Origin: Polytrichum commune
Taxonomy: Eukaryota > Streptophyta > Polytrichopsida > Polytrichales > Polytrichaceae
Direction of reading: 5' to 3'
Length of the DNA: 64,000 bases
Assembly: GCA_950295325.1 (NCBI GenBank)
Contig: OX485806.1
Location: 14,322,001-14,386,000 of the forward strand
Part shown: positions 1-10,790 of the stretch, piece after piece
Position numbering within the stretch: position 1 is the stretch's first letter
How the letters are laid out: every line of letters begins with the position of its first letter
The notes under the pieces: model-generated
The model's database searches: none
The model's input: the letters and a program-made list of their open reading frames with translations, nothing else
Told to the model about the DNA's origin: nothing
Made by a program: the position numbers and the translations under genes

Positions 1-190
1 GTGAGATTATGGTAATGGACATGAGTTGATGAGTGAGAGACTGCACTCATGGTTGTGACCTAATGTGAGTGAGATTATAATTATGGATGTGGGTTGATGT
101 GAGTGAGATTATAGTAATGGATGTGGGCGTCAAGTGATGTGAGTGAGATTCCACTAATGGCAGTGTGTTGATGTGTGAAAGGTTATAATA
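1..190. repeat. Degenerate ~40-bp minisatellite
   Basis: Units containing GTGAGTGAGATTATA followed by AATGGATGTGGG and TTGATGT recur about four times with substitutions, beginning at the window edge, so the array may extend to the left. No coding signal is seen. Confidence 0.6.
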
Positions 191-2334
191 ATGGCATGAT
201 CGAGGCCAATCAACAAGTAATAATAGGGTCCTAGTGGGCAAGAAAAGGCCTAATCATGCCATACTAAAACCCTCTGAGGAGCCATATAAGGTGAGCTTGA
301 CTCACTCCCCCTCTCTTATATTTCAAGTTGTATTCATCATTTGAGATAGCATGTTGAGATAGCAGTGGAGATTTGGGTTGGATCTCGGGGGGGCAGTGTG
401 TTAAAAAGTTAAGGATATAGGTGCGAACAACCACTATTTTATAGGGGGGTATTACTTTCAATTTTTTTTTTCACATGCTATCATTATGCAAATTTCTACT
501 TTGGGTTAATAGAAAAATGGCTTGAATTACTTATAATTCCAAATTACCTATTATTCCATACCCTATAGTACTTTAAAGATGTCCAATGTCATTTTTGATA
601 CCCTATATTACTCTGAAGTCCAATTATAAATTTTTGCCCCCATGTTTTTAAAATACCATATCATTTGTTCGCACGTATATTGCTACTCCAACCAATGACT
701 AACCCCCCCCCCCCCGAGGGTTGGATGCGTGGTTTTTTGGTGAGCACTAGAACTTAAGGTTTGAGTGTGTGTTTTTGGGAGTCAGGTGAGGTGTTGCAAT
801 GAAGCATAGATTTTTAAGGCATTGGGTTGAGTTGGATCCTGGGTGTTGTTGGAGTTTGAGTTGGCTAGGAGTTGCAGGTTTGCATGTTCTAGCACAAGGG
901 ATGGTTTACTCGATTTTTGTCTCCCTGCCCATGTAGTGGAAACAGGGATCGTTTCTTACCTCCTCCGTTGGGTGCATGATGTGGGCAATGACACAAGGGG
1001 CAACTCAAGTATGAAGGACGTGCAAATGATGCTAGACCTTTGAGCCACAAGCAAGAGGTGGCGGCATATTCTAGATGAGTACATAGAGTATCACACACTA
1101 TGGTTGGCTAACCGGGACCTAGCAGGAATGGTGGTGCAGGAATGGGTTTTATCTCCCAACTTTGTGGTGAGGCACTAAGCACAAAATCTTAGATACTTTG
1201 AGACCACTCACTACCTTTCATGTCGTGTGTTGTCTCATATACTCAATGCACAACTATCCAACTTTTCTTTGCTTGAGTTGGCCTAGTTATGCACCTTTTT
1301 GATGCTCAACCACTTTCATGCATATAGGCATCGAGTGATGAATCCAAATGTGTTTCAATTGTGGGTAACACCCGGAGAGCATAGGGTTTAGGTTTTGTAC
1401 TAGGTTTGCAAAAAAAAATTATGTTGGGTTTTTGTTCTTGCTAAAATCAAGTGATTGGGATTGTAATCAGACATACAACCATTAAAATGTACATAGGTAG
1501 CTTGGTTCACATGTAACTTAGGGTGATGACAATGGCACATGGCAAATTGACCCTAAACCTTGCAGTTTGTGTTGTAAATTTTTTGTCACAAGTTTTGGGG
1601 TTGTGTTTTTGAGCACATAAATATCACGCTTAAGTTTTTCTACTATAAGGAAGTTTGAAGTCTCTCATGAATCGTTGTGGCAGTGAGTAGGGTGTTATCA
1701 ATTGCAGTGTATGTATGAGGTTTGGTTTTGTATGTTGTCCCCTTGGTGAGAGTGGTAGTGGCTAGGCTCTTATGAATCATTGACATATACTTTTAGTGTA
1801 TGTGCAACATTTTGATGCATTTTTACTAGAAATATTTTGTTTTGCTATAAATTTCACAAAACCTAACTATTAGAACCAAATTAGGGTGATTTAAATTGTT
1901 CAACCTTACCATTTATACCTACTAATAGGGTCCTCATAATGAAGATGTAGAAATTTAACTAATGAAAGGGTGGGTAAAATTATGGCCCCCAGCTATAATA
2001 CCCCCCTCCCCCAAGAACTATAAGACCCTTTGCACACAAGTGGTTCCTTTATTTTACATAGAGGTGAGCCCCCCCGAGATGAGATCACATTACCAAGATT
2101 TGGCATGAACATGATGCCACATCAACACCACTTCATTTTTTTCCATAATTTGGACTCATACCCTAGTGTAAACTCCTTGAGTCCAAAAATTCTCTCAACC
2201 AATACGATTGCTCAATTTTGGAGTTTCTATGATCTTGGACCCTAATGTAAATGTGTAAACTAATATTGGACTAGTATCGTCTTTTTTTTTTTAATACCAT
2301 TCGGGTATCTACAATGAGGATTCACATTCTTTGA
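191..2334. other. Intergenic, no gene recognised
   Basis: AT-rich DNA with scattered stops in all frames. It contains an 11-base C run near 706-716 followed by GAGGG. The stretch 840-1250 is less AT-rich and could be an old transposon remnant, but no domain could be identified. Nothing else supportable was found. Confidence 0.5.
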
Positions 2335-2336
2335 TA

Positions 2337-2655
2337 CTAAGGTAGAGGGGCTCTTTCCCGCTCGGGTCCTTAAACCGCTCACTAGACCTATCCAAACAAG
2401 AGGTACATTATAGCTTCCAACCTCAAATTTCTATGTAATCATGGTGTACATTTTTGGGGTGAGTGGTTTTGGGTACCCCTATGAGTTCTCCTTCCAAAAT
2501 TCATAACTAATTCAATATTAATCCAAAATCAATTATTCCGATTGGTCCAATTTCCAATGTACTTTGCACATCTTCCAAGATTGATTCCCCCTTAATAACT
2601 CCCCAATGAACATGCCAATCTGAAATTCGAGCGGGAAAGGGCCCCTCTACCTTAG
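2337..2655. mobile_element. MITE with ~28-bp inverted ends, TA target site
   Basis: The left end (CTAAGGTAGAGGGGCTCTTT then CCCGCTCG) is matched as reverse complement at 2627-2655 with about one mismatch. TA dinucleotides flank both ends (2335-2336 and 2656-2657), as expected for a Tc1/mariner-type non-autonomous element of about 319 bp. It has no coding capacity. The TA duplication is short, so class assignment is an inference. Confidence 0.6.
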
Positions 2656-2659
2656 TATG

Positions 2660-3680
2660 ATATGGGAAGTTTGATGAATTTTTTTTGGAGCCATCAAGGT
2701 TCATACCATGCAAAAACCTTCACACCTAGGCAAAATCACCCTATTCTTTATATGGTTTAGAATGGTATGACCCAAATAATAACTCGGGTATATAAAGATT
2801 CTCTCACCTTGACATACCCACCAAATATCAATACTTGACTAGTATTACGATTTTGGTACCCACTGGTAGGTTCGTTGATATCATTGTTGATGTTGGTTAT
2901 TGAGACGAATGGATTCATTCACCTAAAGTAGGCATTTCTTTCACGGTCACTTTTCTTATTGGGACACCTATATTGTTGTATGTGGCTTGGTGTGACTCCA
3001 AGAATGGATACCTAAAAGACATGTGTTACAACATATTGGAGTGCAACCTCAAACTACAATTCCTATCCTAAGATCAATAGTCAACGTGATTGAGGGACCC
3101 CATATGACCATTTAACGAACACGAGAACCTTCACTTTATCATGAATAAGATATTTATATAAACTCCAAAATTTTATAAGCAAAGTGGTTACAACCTTGAT
3201 GTGGATTTGCTAATCATCTCGAATGTTTTCATATCATAGGATTAGTGGGCTAGTCGGAAAAAATACTCATTTTATTAGACCCATCTACCTTATAGAGCAG
3301 ACCAACAACATTGGTGTAACCCACCCTTGACTCGATCAATGGCATTGTCAAAGTCTACCTGGGCATGAGCAGAAAGCAAAACCCAGGTTTCTGCAATACC
3401 CGGGTTTCTAAGCTCAGTTATCTCGGTTTCGGGATAACCCCTTTTTCATTGGAACACCAGAATCTTATCCTATCCTCGTCCCATCCATCTGCCGCTCCTG
3501 CCTCCGATGAAAAACCCAAAACCTTCCCACACTACAAGAGTCTCCGCAGATCTTTCTCACTTTTGTCACCAGATCATTATTTTCGTTCTCCACATTTCGC
3601 ACACTCCTCGCACGTTTCCAATCTCTCTCACCTCACATCGCATCTCTGTCACCGGAGGGCCTGCTTGATTCCTTCGCCAG
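2660..3680. other. Intergenic and probable 5' region of the downstream gene
   Basis: No gene is recognised up to about 3440. From about 3440 the composition becomes C/T-rich (many TCC and CTC runs), typical of a plant 5' leader, and leads into the start codon at 3684. No convincing TATA box is visible. Confidence 0.45.
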
Positions 3681-3683
3681 GAA

Positions 3684-4442
3684 ATGGCGACCTCAGTTGC
3701 CTCCCGTTTGGTTTGTAACCCTGACGCCATAGCTCGCAGGGCAGCTTCATCCTCCAAAGCTTCGTCATCGTCAACCGTAGCCACCGTACAAGTCTCCAAC
3801 ACCAAGTATGTTTCATGCCGTAGCTTAGTGTTGCAAAATTCCATGGCTGGAGTTAAGCTAGCCATGGTGAGATCACATGTCACCATGCGAGCTATGGCAT
3901 CAGGGTTTGTGGTTAGAGCAGCGAGTGACGTAGTAGGACAAGACCCGGAGTGGAGCGACGACGATTACATTGTCCTCGGAGTCGCACATTGCTTTCGTAA
4001 GGACGAGAACGGACGTCTTAAGGACGCCTTTGTCGTGGAGCCTGTGACAGCCGGGACGCTGGAGTGTATGGAGAATGGCGGAGTGACATGCTACAAGTTT
4101 GTGACGGCTACAACACTCGGTGTGGCGTTGAAGCAGGACCTGTCTCTCTTGCCTCCTGAGTTTCAGACCGGTGCGGATATTTGTGAAGAATTCGATTTTA
4201 GGGCGAAGTGTGCATCCCGGACATGGAAGAGGGACCATCCTCAGCAGAATCTCTTGCATTTGACGCCGAAGGATGGTGTTCGGTCTGACTTTAACTTCAG
4301 TTTGCAAGATAAGCGGGTGTTGAATGCCGAGGTTGTTGTGAATGATTCGGATAACATTAAGCAGGACATGAGCATTGATGTGTACGGAAGGGCCAAGGAG
4401 GAGGAGATTAAGGATGAAATTTCTTCCCTCTACAGCGTGTAA
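3684..4442 (+). CDS. Predicted plastid-targeted protein, family not recognised
   Basis: Single uninterrupted frame of 252 aa. The start has a good plant context (AGGAAATGGCG). The first ~70 residues are rich in Ser, Ala, Val and Arg and poor in acidic residues, as in chloroplast transit peptides; the change to an acidic sequence after VVRAASDVVGQDPEW (about 76-90) suggests processing nearby. The mature part (~165 aa) has the segments YIVLGVAHCF, LECMENGGVTCYKFVTATT, EFDFRAKCASRTW and a C-terminal NDSDNIKQDMSIDVYGRAKE. No membrane span, metal-binding motif or known domain was identified and I cannot name the family. A second, truncated copy of its last ~40 codons and 3'UTR lies directly downstream (4890-5160). 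The gene has no intron in its coding part. Coding potential is well supported; function is unknown. Confidence 0.8.
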   Translation: MATSVASRLVCNPDAIARRAASSSKASSSSTVATVQVSNTKYVSCRSLVLQNSMAGVKLAMVRSHVTMRAMASGFVVRAASDVVGQDPEWSDDDYIVLGVAHCFRKDENGRLKDAFVVEPVTAGTLECMENGGVTCYKFVTATTLGVALKQDLSLLPPEFQTGADICEEFDFRAKCASRTWKRDHPQQNLLHLTPKDGVRSDFNFSLQDKRVLNAEVVVNDSDNIKQDMSIDVYGRAKEEEIKDEISSLYSV

Positions 4443-4620
4443 CTTTGAGTCTTGTCATTGTACACTTACTATACATGTAGAAGCCTTCTGATGCACTTAC
4501 CACTCGATGTAAACTACTTAGAGCTTCTAAGTTCACATGAGAGAGAGAGAGAGTGAGAGAGAGAGAGAGAGTCGGATATTGTTGCGAGTTTAGGTTTAGC
4601 ACAGGATTGGTAGTTTGCAA
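4443..4620 (+). other. 3'UTR with GA microsatellite
   Basis: The region after the stop contains a (GA)n tract at about 4541-4572. Its first ~100 bases (from TACATGTAGAAGCC to CTACTTAGAG) are repeated after the downstream partial copy, which supports assigning them to the duplicated transcribed unit. Confidence 0.5.
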
Positions 4621-4889
4621 TTTTGCAGTGATCGTAAATGTTTCGGGAGGTTTTGAGCTGTGCAGGGATGTTCCTGCTTCAGATTCAGCTTCCTGTTGTA
4701 CACATTCATTGCTTTGATCAACTTACTTTGCCTTCCTTCAAAAGGTGTTTTTAGTTTCCCACATTGCTGTCTTTTTGTAGGTATGTGTGGCTCAGAGCAT
4801 TTGGTTGGGCGAGTTGGCAATTCTTGTTGGGTTCGGCTGGCATTACCCTAGGATGGGATGGGGAAGCGAAGTCTTGAGAAATATGGAAG

Positions 4890-5160
4890 TGGAATTGAAG
4901 TATGAGTTAAATGTATTTGTTGTGAATGGTACGGATAACTTTAAGCAGGACATCAGCATTGATGTGTATGGCGAGGCCGAGGAGGAGATCAACGATGAAA
5001 TTTTCTCCATCTATAGCGTGTAAATTTGACTCGTCATTTCTTACTACACATGTAGAAACCCTGTAATGCATTTACCACTCGATTTAAACTACTTAGAGAT
5101 TTAAGTTCACTCAGAAATGTGGAAGTTGAATCGAAGTATCATTCGAGTTTGTTTCTAAGC
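4890..5160 (+). pseudogene. Partial tandem duplicate of the 3' end of the 3684-4442 gene
   Basis: Residues encoded from about 4914 to the stop at 5023 read VVNGTDNFKQDISIDVYGEA and end in SIYSV. They align with the C-terminus of the upstream gene (VVNDSDNIKQDMSIDVYGRA, ending SLYSV). Similarity continues into the 3'UTR (ACATGTAGAAACCCTGTAATGC). The offset between copies is about 590 bp. The frame stays open back to an ATG at 4787, but that part does not match the parent, so this is most likely a truncated copy. A third short match (GAAATGTGGAAGTTGAATCG) begins near 5117, hinting at a further partial unit. Confidence 0.75.
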
Positions 5161-5622
5161 CGTGGAAATGTGGTCAATTGACCTAAGTACAGTTGTTGCC
5201 TTTTTCCTTGTAGAAGTGAGGAATGTAGTTCCCAGAGATTCAAATTAGATTCAGGTGTCAACCTCTTATGTTTTGTGGTTGAATGTGGTTGAATTTGTTC
5301 ATGATGGCTGGTGCTCACTTCATAAATCTATGTTATGTGCTGTATCTTTTGTGTAAAAGAAACTATTTGAAGGGTTTTGGATCCTCTTCCAACTTAGGAA
5401 CCGTCGAGGTTGAAACATAGTGGTGAAATCGATGCTAAAAATATCTGATACAAATATCTGAACTGTATGCATGAATTTCCTGATGGCGAATCTTGTCATC
5501 CTTGGTAATATTGACATTCACTAAAAGAAAATCACTGTGCTGGCCATCCACATGCGTTCAAATGTTCCTACGTAATTTGGTTTTCAGCAGATTGAGGACT
5601 ACCGCACCTCAAGGAAGGGTGG
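5161..5622. other. Intergenic, no gene recognised
   Basis: No open frame with recognisable similarity and no clear repeat was seen. Confidence 0.4.
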
Positions 5623-5630
5623 ATATAATG

Positions 5631-5912
5631 GGATCTGCCTAAAAACCCCCATCGAGCGTGGCTCGGAGGCCAGGTCCGGGAGGGGGTGGCAGGGTTGGGA
5701 TAAAACATGCCCCTTATTTTTTTAATTGGGTGGGGCCTTACTTGATCTCATAGGGGGCTTCCTAGAGTAATTTGGGGCCGCAGGACCCAAATTTAGCAAA
5801 AAAAAAACCAAAAAAATGTCCCCAAGGGGCCAAAACGGGGAGGGCCAGAAAAATGAACCCCACCGAACCTGGCCTCCGAACCACGCTCGATGGGGGTATT
5901 TAGACCCACCCA
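5631..5912. mobile_element. 282-bp MITE, candidate hAT type
   Basis: The inverted ends share ACCCCCATCGAGCGTGG and CGGAGGCCAGG (left about 5645-5676, right about 5866-5897 reversed) within imperfect terminal repeats of about 50 bp. Identical 8-bp flanks ATATAATG (5623-5630 and 5913-5920) look like a target-site duplication; 8 bp fits the hAT superfamily. The interior is G/C-homopolymer rich and non-coding. Confidence 0.7.
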
Positions 5913-6389
5913 ATATAATGCTGTAGATAGTTTGCACAACATCACATTGAGGAACAATTCTATAGTGGGGGATGAACTTGTAGTCCATGAGAGGTAGCCT
6001 TCAAGGCAGTGAGCAATCTCCCTTCAAGAACTTTCTCAATATCCAAAAGATATTTCCATTCTCAGCAAATCTAGCTTCTTAGCCCATCAGTGGACTTTGC
6101 CAAATTGGCACTTGGTATTGATGTCAACTACGTATGGCAGGAGGGATGACATTGTGGATGGTGTTCGAACCCTTTGCGACAACCCTCAAGCCTTGGATGA
6201 TTCAAACAGTGTTTATCCAACGGTTTGGTATTAATCCCTTTGCCGTGCATATTTTTGTGCAATCTTACATACATATAGATGCACGTTCCATGCACAACTG
6301 AAATCCTCCGTTTGTGGAAGGGATCCAACACAATAATTTGCACTATTAATTCCATCAGCGGCGGCGACCTCTGATAGATTATAGTTTAA

Positions 6390-6580
6390 TCAATCGAGTC
6401 TCTGACTAATTCTGAACAAATAGGAGATTCATGTGTTTCTAGGCGATGCATAATTCATATGACCAATGCAAGCAAGCCTAGGGAAAGTTGGAAGGGCGTG
6501 ACGGTAGTGACATTATTTGAGCCCAGGTTCCTGAGAACCCACTTCTGCTCCATGGATTTGAGCACCGAGTAACTCCAGTT
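6390..6580 (-). pseudogene. 3'-end remnant of a second phosphoesterase gene copy
   Basis: The segment from about 6462 (GACCAATGCAAGCAAGCCTA, GGGAAAGTTG) to 6580 matches 7091-7206, which spans the 3'UTR start and last codons of the intact phosphoesterase gene on the minus strand. Similarity also covers CGAGTCTC and ATTCTGAAC (6397-6419 versus 6897-6920). Indels and substitutions destroy the frame (for example GCCCAGGTTCCTGAGAACCC against GCCCAGGTTGCCGAGACTCC). It is a decayed tandem duplicate; the rest of that copy was not found. Confidence 0.7.
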
Positions 6581-7090
6581 GTTTTTGAAATATATGTTCA
6601 TTACTCAATGTCTAATTATGTCTATATATGTAATATTAAATATTAGATATTTAATTTCCTGCATTCAATATTTTAATAGCATAACATTCAATATTTTAAT
6701 AGCATAACATTCAAGTAAGCACTGAGGATTAACATACCTCACATGAAATTTAGGCATACTAGAGGCTGTGCTTTGAAAGATCCGCCCATGGTATCGAAGC
6801 AACCAAAAATTTCAGATTTTGAGAATATGTCCACTGAGTTTTACAACTAACAGTTATTAGTGCATGGTGAGAGACGATTGCCAACGTAATGAACATCGAG
6901 TCTCTTGACTTATTCTGAACTTATGAAATCAATTGGAAAGCTGGGAATACCAAGCCAAGCATCAAATTCACTGCATCATGGGTACTGTACCTGTCGAGCT
7001 AATCTGCGATGATCACTGTGATCCATCAATGAATGCAAGCATACATAGCTTATTATTCATTCATTTGTTTCTAATTGCATTCGTCTATTT
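6581..7090. other. Spacer between phosphoesterase copies
   Basis: Contains a short tandem duplication (CATTCAATATTTTAATAGCATAA, two units near 6661-6713) and AT-rich DNA. No gene seen. Confidence 0.4.
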
Positions 7091-7107
7091 GACCAATGCA
7101 AGCAAGC

Positions 7108-8952
7108 CTAGGGAAAGTTGAAGGGCACAGCACTGACATCATTTGTGCCCAGGTTGCCGAGACTCCAGTTCTGCTCGATAGTCTTGAGCAGAGAGTAGTG
7201 GTCGAAATTGGTGTTGTCCGTGCTGTTGACCACTACATTCATGGTGCCGAACGGAATCAGAGCCGCATACACCTGGTTGCCGGCAGTGCCAGAGTTTTCG
7301 TCGAAGATGATGACCACCAATGTGCGGCCGCTGATGGCGTTCCCAGTGAAGGTGCTGCTCATCCACGTGTCCAGGAACTTGCCCGCGTAAGTGACGCCGG
7401 TGTCGTGCCCGTCGTTGCACTGGTTGGGCACTGTAAGTACAAGCAATTCATGGCCACAGTAAGTTCTTATATTAAGTAGCAGTGTACCGGTCTCAACATA
7501 TTATTATTTATTGCTTCAGCTTGTTGGTATAAATTGAAAGAGGCAGGCGTATCAACTTCGACATATCTCAATATGCCACTACGGAACTATGGATTTTAAT
7601 CGAAGTGTTGATCAATGCATGATCACAGATGTGTCCAAATTCGACCCTGGCCTGCTCTCATCATGTGCAGACCATGCTCATTCATTTCTGGCAAGAATCT
7701 ATTGGGTTTGCTGCTTTTTGGACGAGGGTCACAAGTAGGTGTATGTACTCCTCTGTTCCAAAATCACTGTCCAGTATTGTGATGATGGAAAGCTACAAGA
7801 CATTCAACAACATTCAACAATCAAACAAGTGATTATCACTAGCGGATCTCAACTCAATCATTATTAGAATAATCCCCATTTTATAGTCTGATTCTATTCG
7901 GTGGAAATTGAACATGAAGACGTCGGTGGTGATCCCAGGCCTCCAAAGAATGCAAATGTTAATAACTTGTTTGGGTCCTTATAAAAAGGCTAAGAAAGGA
8001 TCAAAGTTTCACTACACTAATCATCTGATTTAGTGTGGCCCACAGTATCCGTGATCAATCGACCCGGGCAACAATCTTGCAGTTACCTGCGCCAACCCAA
8101 CCCAGCCCAACCAGAGAAGGGGACATGGGACTCTTGCTGCTACTTAAACAAAGAATTCATGTCGCGACTCGAAAAAATCATCAACACGATACATCAATTG
8201 TAATGCCACACTAAATCAGGTCATATACAATCGTATATAGTGTAGTGGATGGATCTCATCAGCAGTACTCCCGAATTGTTATCTAAAAATGTATACCATA
8301 TTCCTTCGAACCGGTTTGGAACACAGATGGCACGGAGGAAGGGAGAAGTTGTTGTTAATTGATTACCATAGTAGCTGAACTCGGGGATGGCGTTGTTGGT
8401 CTTATCAGTTGTCAGCTGGGCGCCGGAAACAATCTTTGCACACCGCGACGTGGTGTTCTGTATATCGATCATGGAGATGAAAGGGTTATGCTTCCGGGCG
8501 TACAGTGCGGTCTTGCTCTTCTTCACGCTCTGGTTGGGGCACACAGCCGACCCGATGGTAGCTGCCAGGTTACACACCCCGGTGTAATCCTCGTTATATG
8601 ACTTCCACGAGATCGGCTTGGCCTCCAGCAGGTCGACGAGATTCTTGTTCGGGAGGTTGTGCACGTTGTCGTCGGTGATCCCGAGAGTGGATCCAGCGAT
8701 GGTGGCGATGTAGTTGGGCTGGGAAGGGTGAGAGACTGCGTGGTAGTTCGTGAGGAGTTTACCCTTCTGCGCCCATTTGTTGAAGTTGGGGTCGGCGATG
8801 GCGACCGAGTAGTCCGTGTTCTCGAACACCACCACGTAGAGACGGTCGAACCATGTTCCGGAGGCTACTGCCGATGCCACCAGACACATCGTCACCGCCA
8901 CTGCCAATGCCACCCCATTCTTTGGGGATGTCAATCCGGGTGATCGGGCCAT
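7108..8952 (-). CDS. Secreted phosphoesterase / acid phosphatase-like protein, two exons
   Basis: Exon 1 is 8952-8367 and exon 2 is 7430-7108. The donor (TATG|GTAATC) and acceptor (TTACAG|TGCCC) join in frame to give 302 aa. Residues ~13-32 form a hydrophobic signal peptide ending near ASAVASG, so export to the wall or vacuole is expected. Family signatures seen are VVFENTDY (41-48), NYHAVSHPSQPNYIATIAG (69-87), PNQCNDGHD (197-205), IIFDENSG (236-243) and FDHYSLLKTIEQNW (from ~271). These are the conserved blocks of the phosphoesterase superfamily that includes fungal and bacterial acid phosphatases; the HPSQPNY and FDEN blocks carry predicted catalytic/metal ligands. Length fits that group and is far below plant non-specific phospholipase C (~520 aa). 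The substrate cannot be told from sequence. Strong G/C at third positions contrasts with the AT-rich flanks. A decayed second 3' end lies at 6390-6580. Confidence 0.85.
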
Positions 8953-9035
8953 GATCGATGTGGACTAAATCAAAAAGTGTGTTGATTGAAGATTCAGAGC
9001 TTTTGTGTCGATGGAACTGTAAGATGATGATGCTG

Positions 9036-9086
9036 CATTAGCAGGGGAGTCCCTGCATTAGCAGGGGAGTCCCTGCATGATTTATA
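9036..9086 (-). promoter_or_regulatory. TATA box and duplicated palindromic motif of the phosphoesterase gene
   Basis: On the minus strand a TATAAAT box (9086-9080) lies about 130 bp before the start codon, giving a plausible transcription start near 9050. Directly downstream a ~20-bp unit (TTAGCAGGGGAGTCCCTGCA on the plus strand) occurs twice in tandem at about 9036-9076; GCAGGGGAGTCCCTGC is a near-perfect dyad. It would lie at the very start of the transcript or in the core promoter. Confidence 0.55.
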
Positions 9087-9699
9087 CTTGAAGGAGGATC
9101 CGCATCTCACGCAAGGGATATGCTTGCTTCTGATCACGTGGTTTCAGGTGGAGAGCGGCTGATTGAGGGGCTCAAAAATGGGCGACTTGGAGTCAGGGCT
9201 CAAAAATGGGCTGGGGTGCAAGAAATCCACTTCTCTCATTGGTAAAGAGGCTGGGACTCGCCTCTTCAAGTTTACACCACGAGTTGGGGCCAATTAACAA
9301 ATAAATTATTTTATTCATCATGACAATGGCCTCAAGCCTTGGAAAAGAAAGCTCCCAACCTTGTGGACTCTTTCCCTCTAGTTGAGGCCATTGTCAGAGC
9401 TTTTATTTGCTTGTAGTAATTTATTCTTTGAGCATTGAATAGGAGGGGAGAAATTCTAAATTTATTATACTTTAATCATTATCCATAGAATAGTTCATGA
9501 GTACGTTGGTACGTGGATAAACCTCTCATAATTGCAGCCTCCAAATGGCCCCAGCCCCACCTAAATAGGTTTACACATGAAAGCAATGAATGCAGTTAGG
9601 TCAATTTCTTATTAATGGCCTTGGGGGCCCATTTGCATGCCACATGGGACATATTGGCCTTCTTTCCAAATGGCCTTGGCCCCAAATCTAAACAGGCCC
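9087..9699. other. Upstream intergenic with a short hairpin
   Basis: Contains a perfect 15-bp inverted repeat TGACAATGGCCTCAA (9321-9335) / TTGAGGCCATTGTCA (9382-9396) and several copies of CCAAATGGCC near 9540-9685. These may be MITE debris. No gene. Confidence 0.45.
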
Positions 9700-10790
9700 T
9701 AAGTTCTCCTATACGAATTATGGGGCGTGTCAGATCCGGGTGGCGGGCGGGGCAACCTCCAGTGAAATTTTTGAACCCGACCGAAAACTGCTGCCCGTCC
9801 CATTCAACTTTGAAAAAAATATTGCCCTTGCATTCTTAAAGGCCGCTTGATTACAAATCTCATATTGAGTGCACTTCACTTTTAAGGTTTAAAATCCAAT
9901 ATATATGTGCCAATTAGTAAATAAGTAATTCATTGGGATTTCATTCCGGAAGTGAAACCATAAATGAAGCACGTAATTAACTTGGAGGTTATAATTTTTA
10001 TGACTTACCATTTGAAATTGTCTTTGTCATTCTAAAATGACACTTAAATTTAGTGTGTTGATTTAGTATGTATATTTTAAAATATTTTAGTAATGCCGTC
10101 TACTTTCACAAGTATCCATACACAATTAATTAATTCATTCATTACTGGAATTAATTCATTAATTCATTTCATTGCTGGAATTAATTAGATTTAATTCCAA
10201 TAACTACATTTTATAATTAATTAGTTTTACTTAATTTGGTAAGCATACTTTCTCATTTATTTGGGCTTAATTAGGATTAATCAGAATTAATTAGACTTAA
10301 TTACATTAAATCACACTTAATTGGTTTGAATGTGTATGAATACTTGTGAAAGTAGACGGCATTACTAAAATATTATAAAATATACATACTAAATCAACAC
10401 ACTAAATTTAAGTGTCATTTTAGAATGACAAAGACAATTTCAAATGGTAAGTCATAAAAATTATAACCTCAATGTTAATAAGGAATTTATAATTTTATTT
10501 GACCTCCAAATTAATTACGTGCTTCATTGATGGTTTCACTTTCGAAATGAAATCCCAATGAATTGCTTATTTACTACTTGGAAGTGCACATATATATTGG
10601 ATTTTAGACCTTGAAGGTGAAGTGCACTCAATATGGGATTTGTAGTCAAGCAGCCTTCAAGAATGCAAGGGCAATATTTTTTTCGAAGTTGGACGGGGCG
10701 GGCAACAGTTTTCGGTCGGGTTCAAAAATTTCACTGGAGGTTGCCCCCGCCCGGATCTGACACACCACATAGTTCATATGGGGGAACTTA
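9700..10790. mobile_element. Fold-back element with ~430-460-bp inverted arms
   Basis: The left arm (9700-10129) and right arm (10328-10790) are reverse complements over most of their length. Matching landmarks are GTGTCAGATCCGGG with GATCTGACACACC, CCTCCAGTGAAATTT with AAATTTCACTGGAGG, GTCATTCTAAAATGACAC, and AATGCCGTCTACTTTCACAA with TTGTGAAAGTAGACGGCATT. The ~200-bp loop is made of TTAATTA-rich repeats. Outer ends are TAAGTTC and GAACTTA. No transposase is encoded and no clear target duplication was found; Foldback- or MULE-type ancestry is possible. The right arm has a ~30-bp insertion (around 10475) not in the left arm. Confidence 0.8.

Noticed and set aside
3365-3718. 117-aa open frame overlapping the start of the plastid-protein gene
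   Set aside because: It is in another frame, is Ser/Pro/His-rich as expected from a C/T-rich leader, and ends just inside the real gene.
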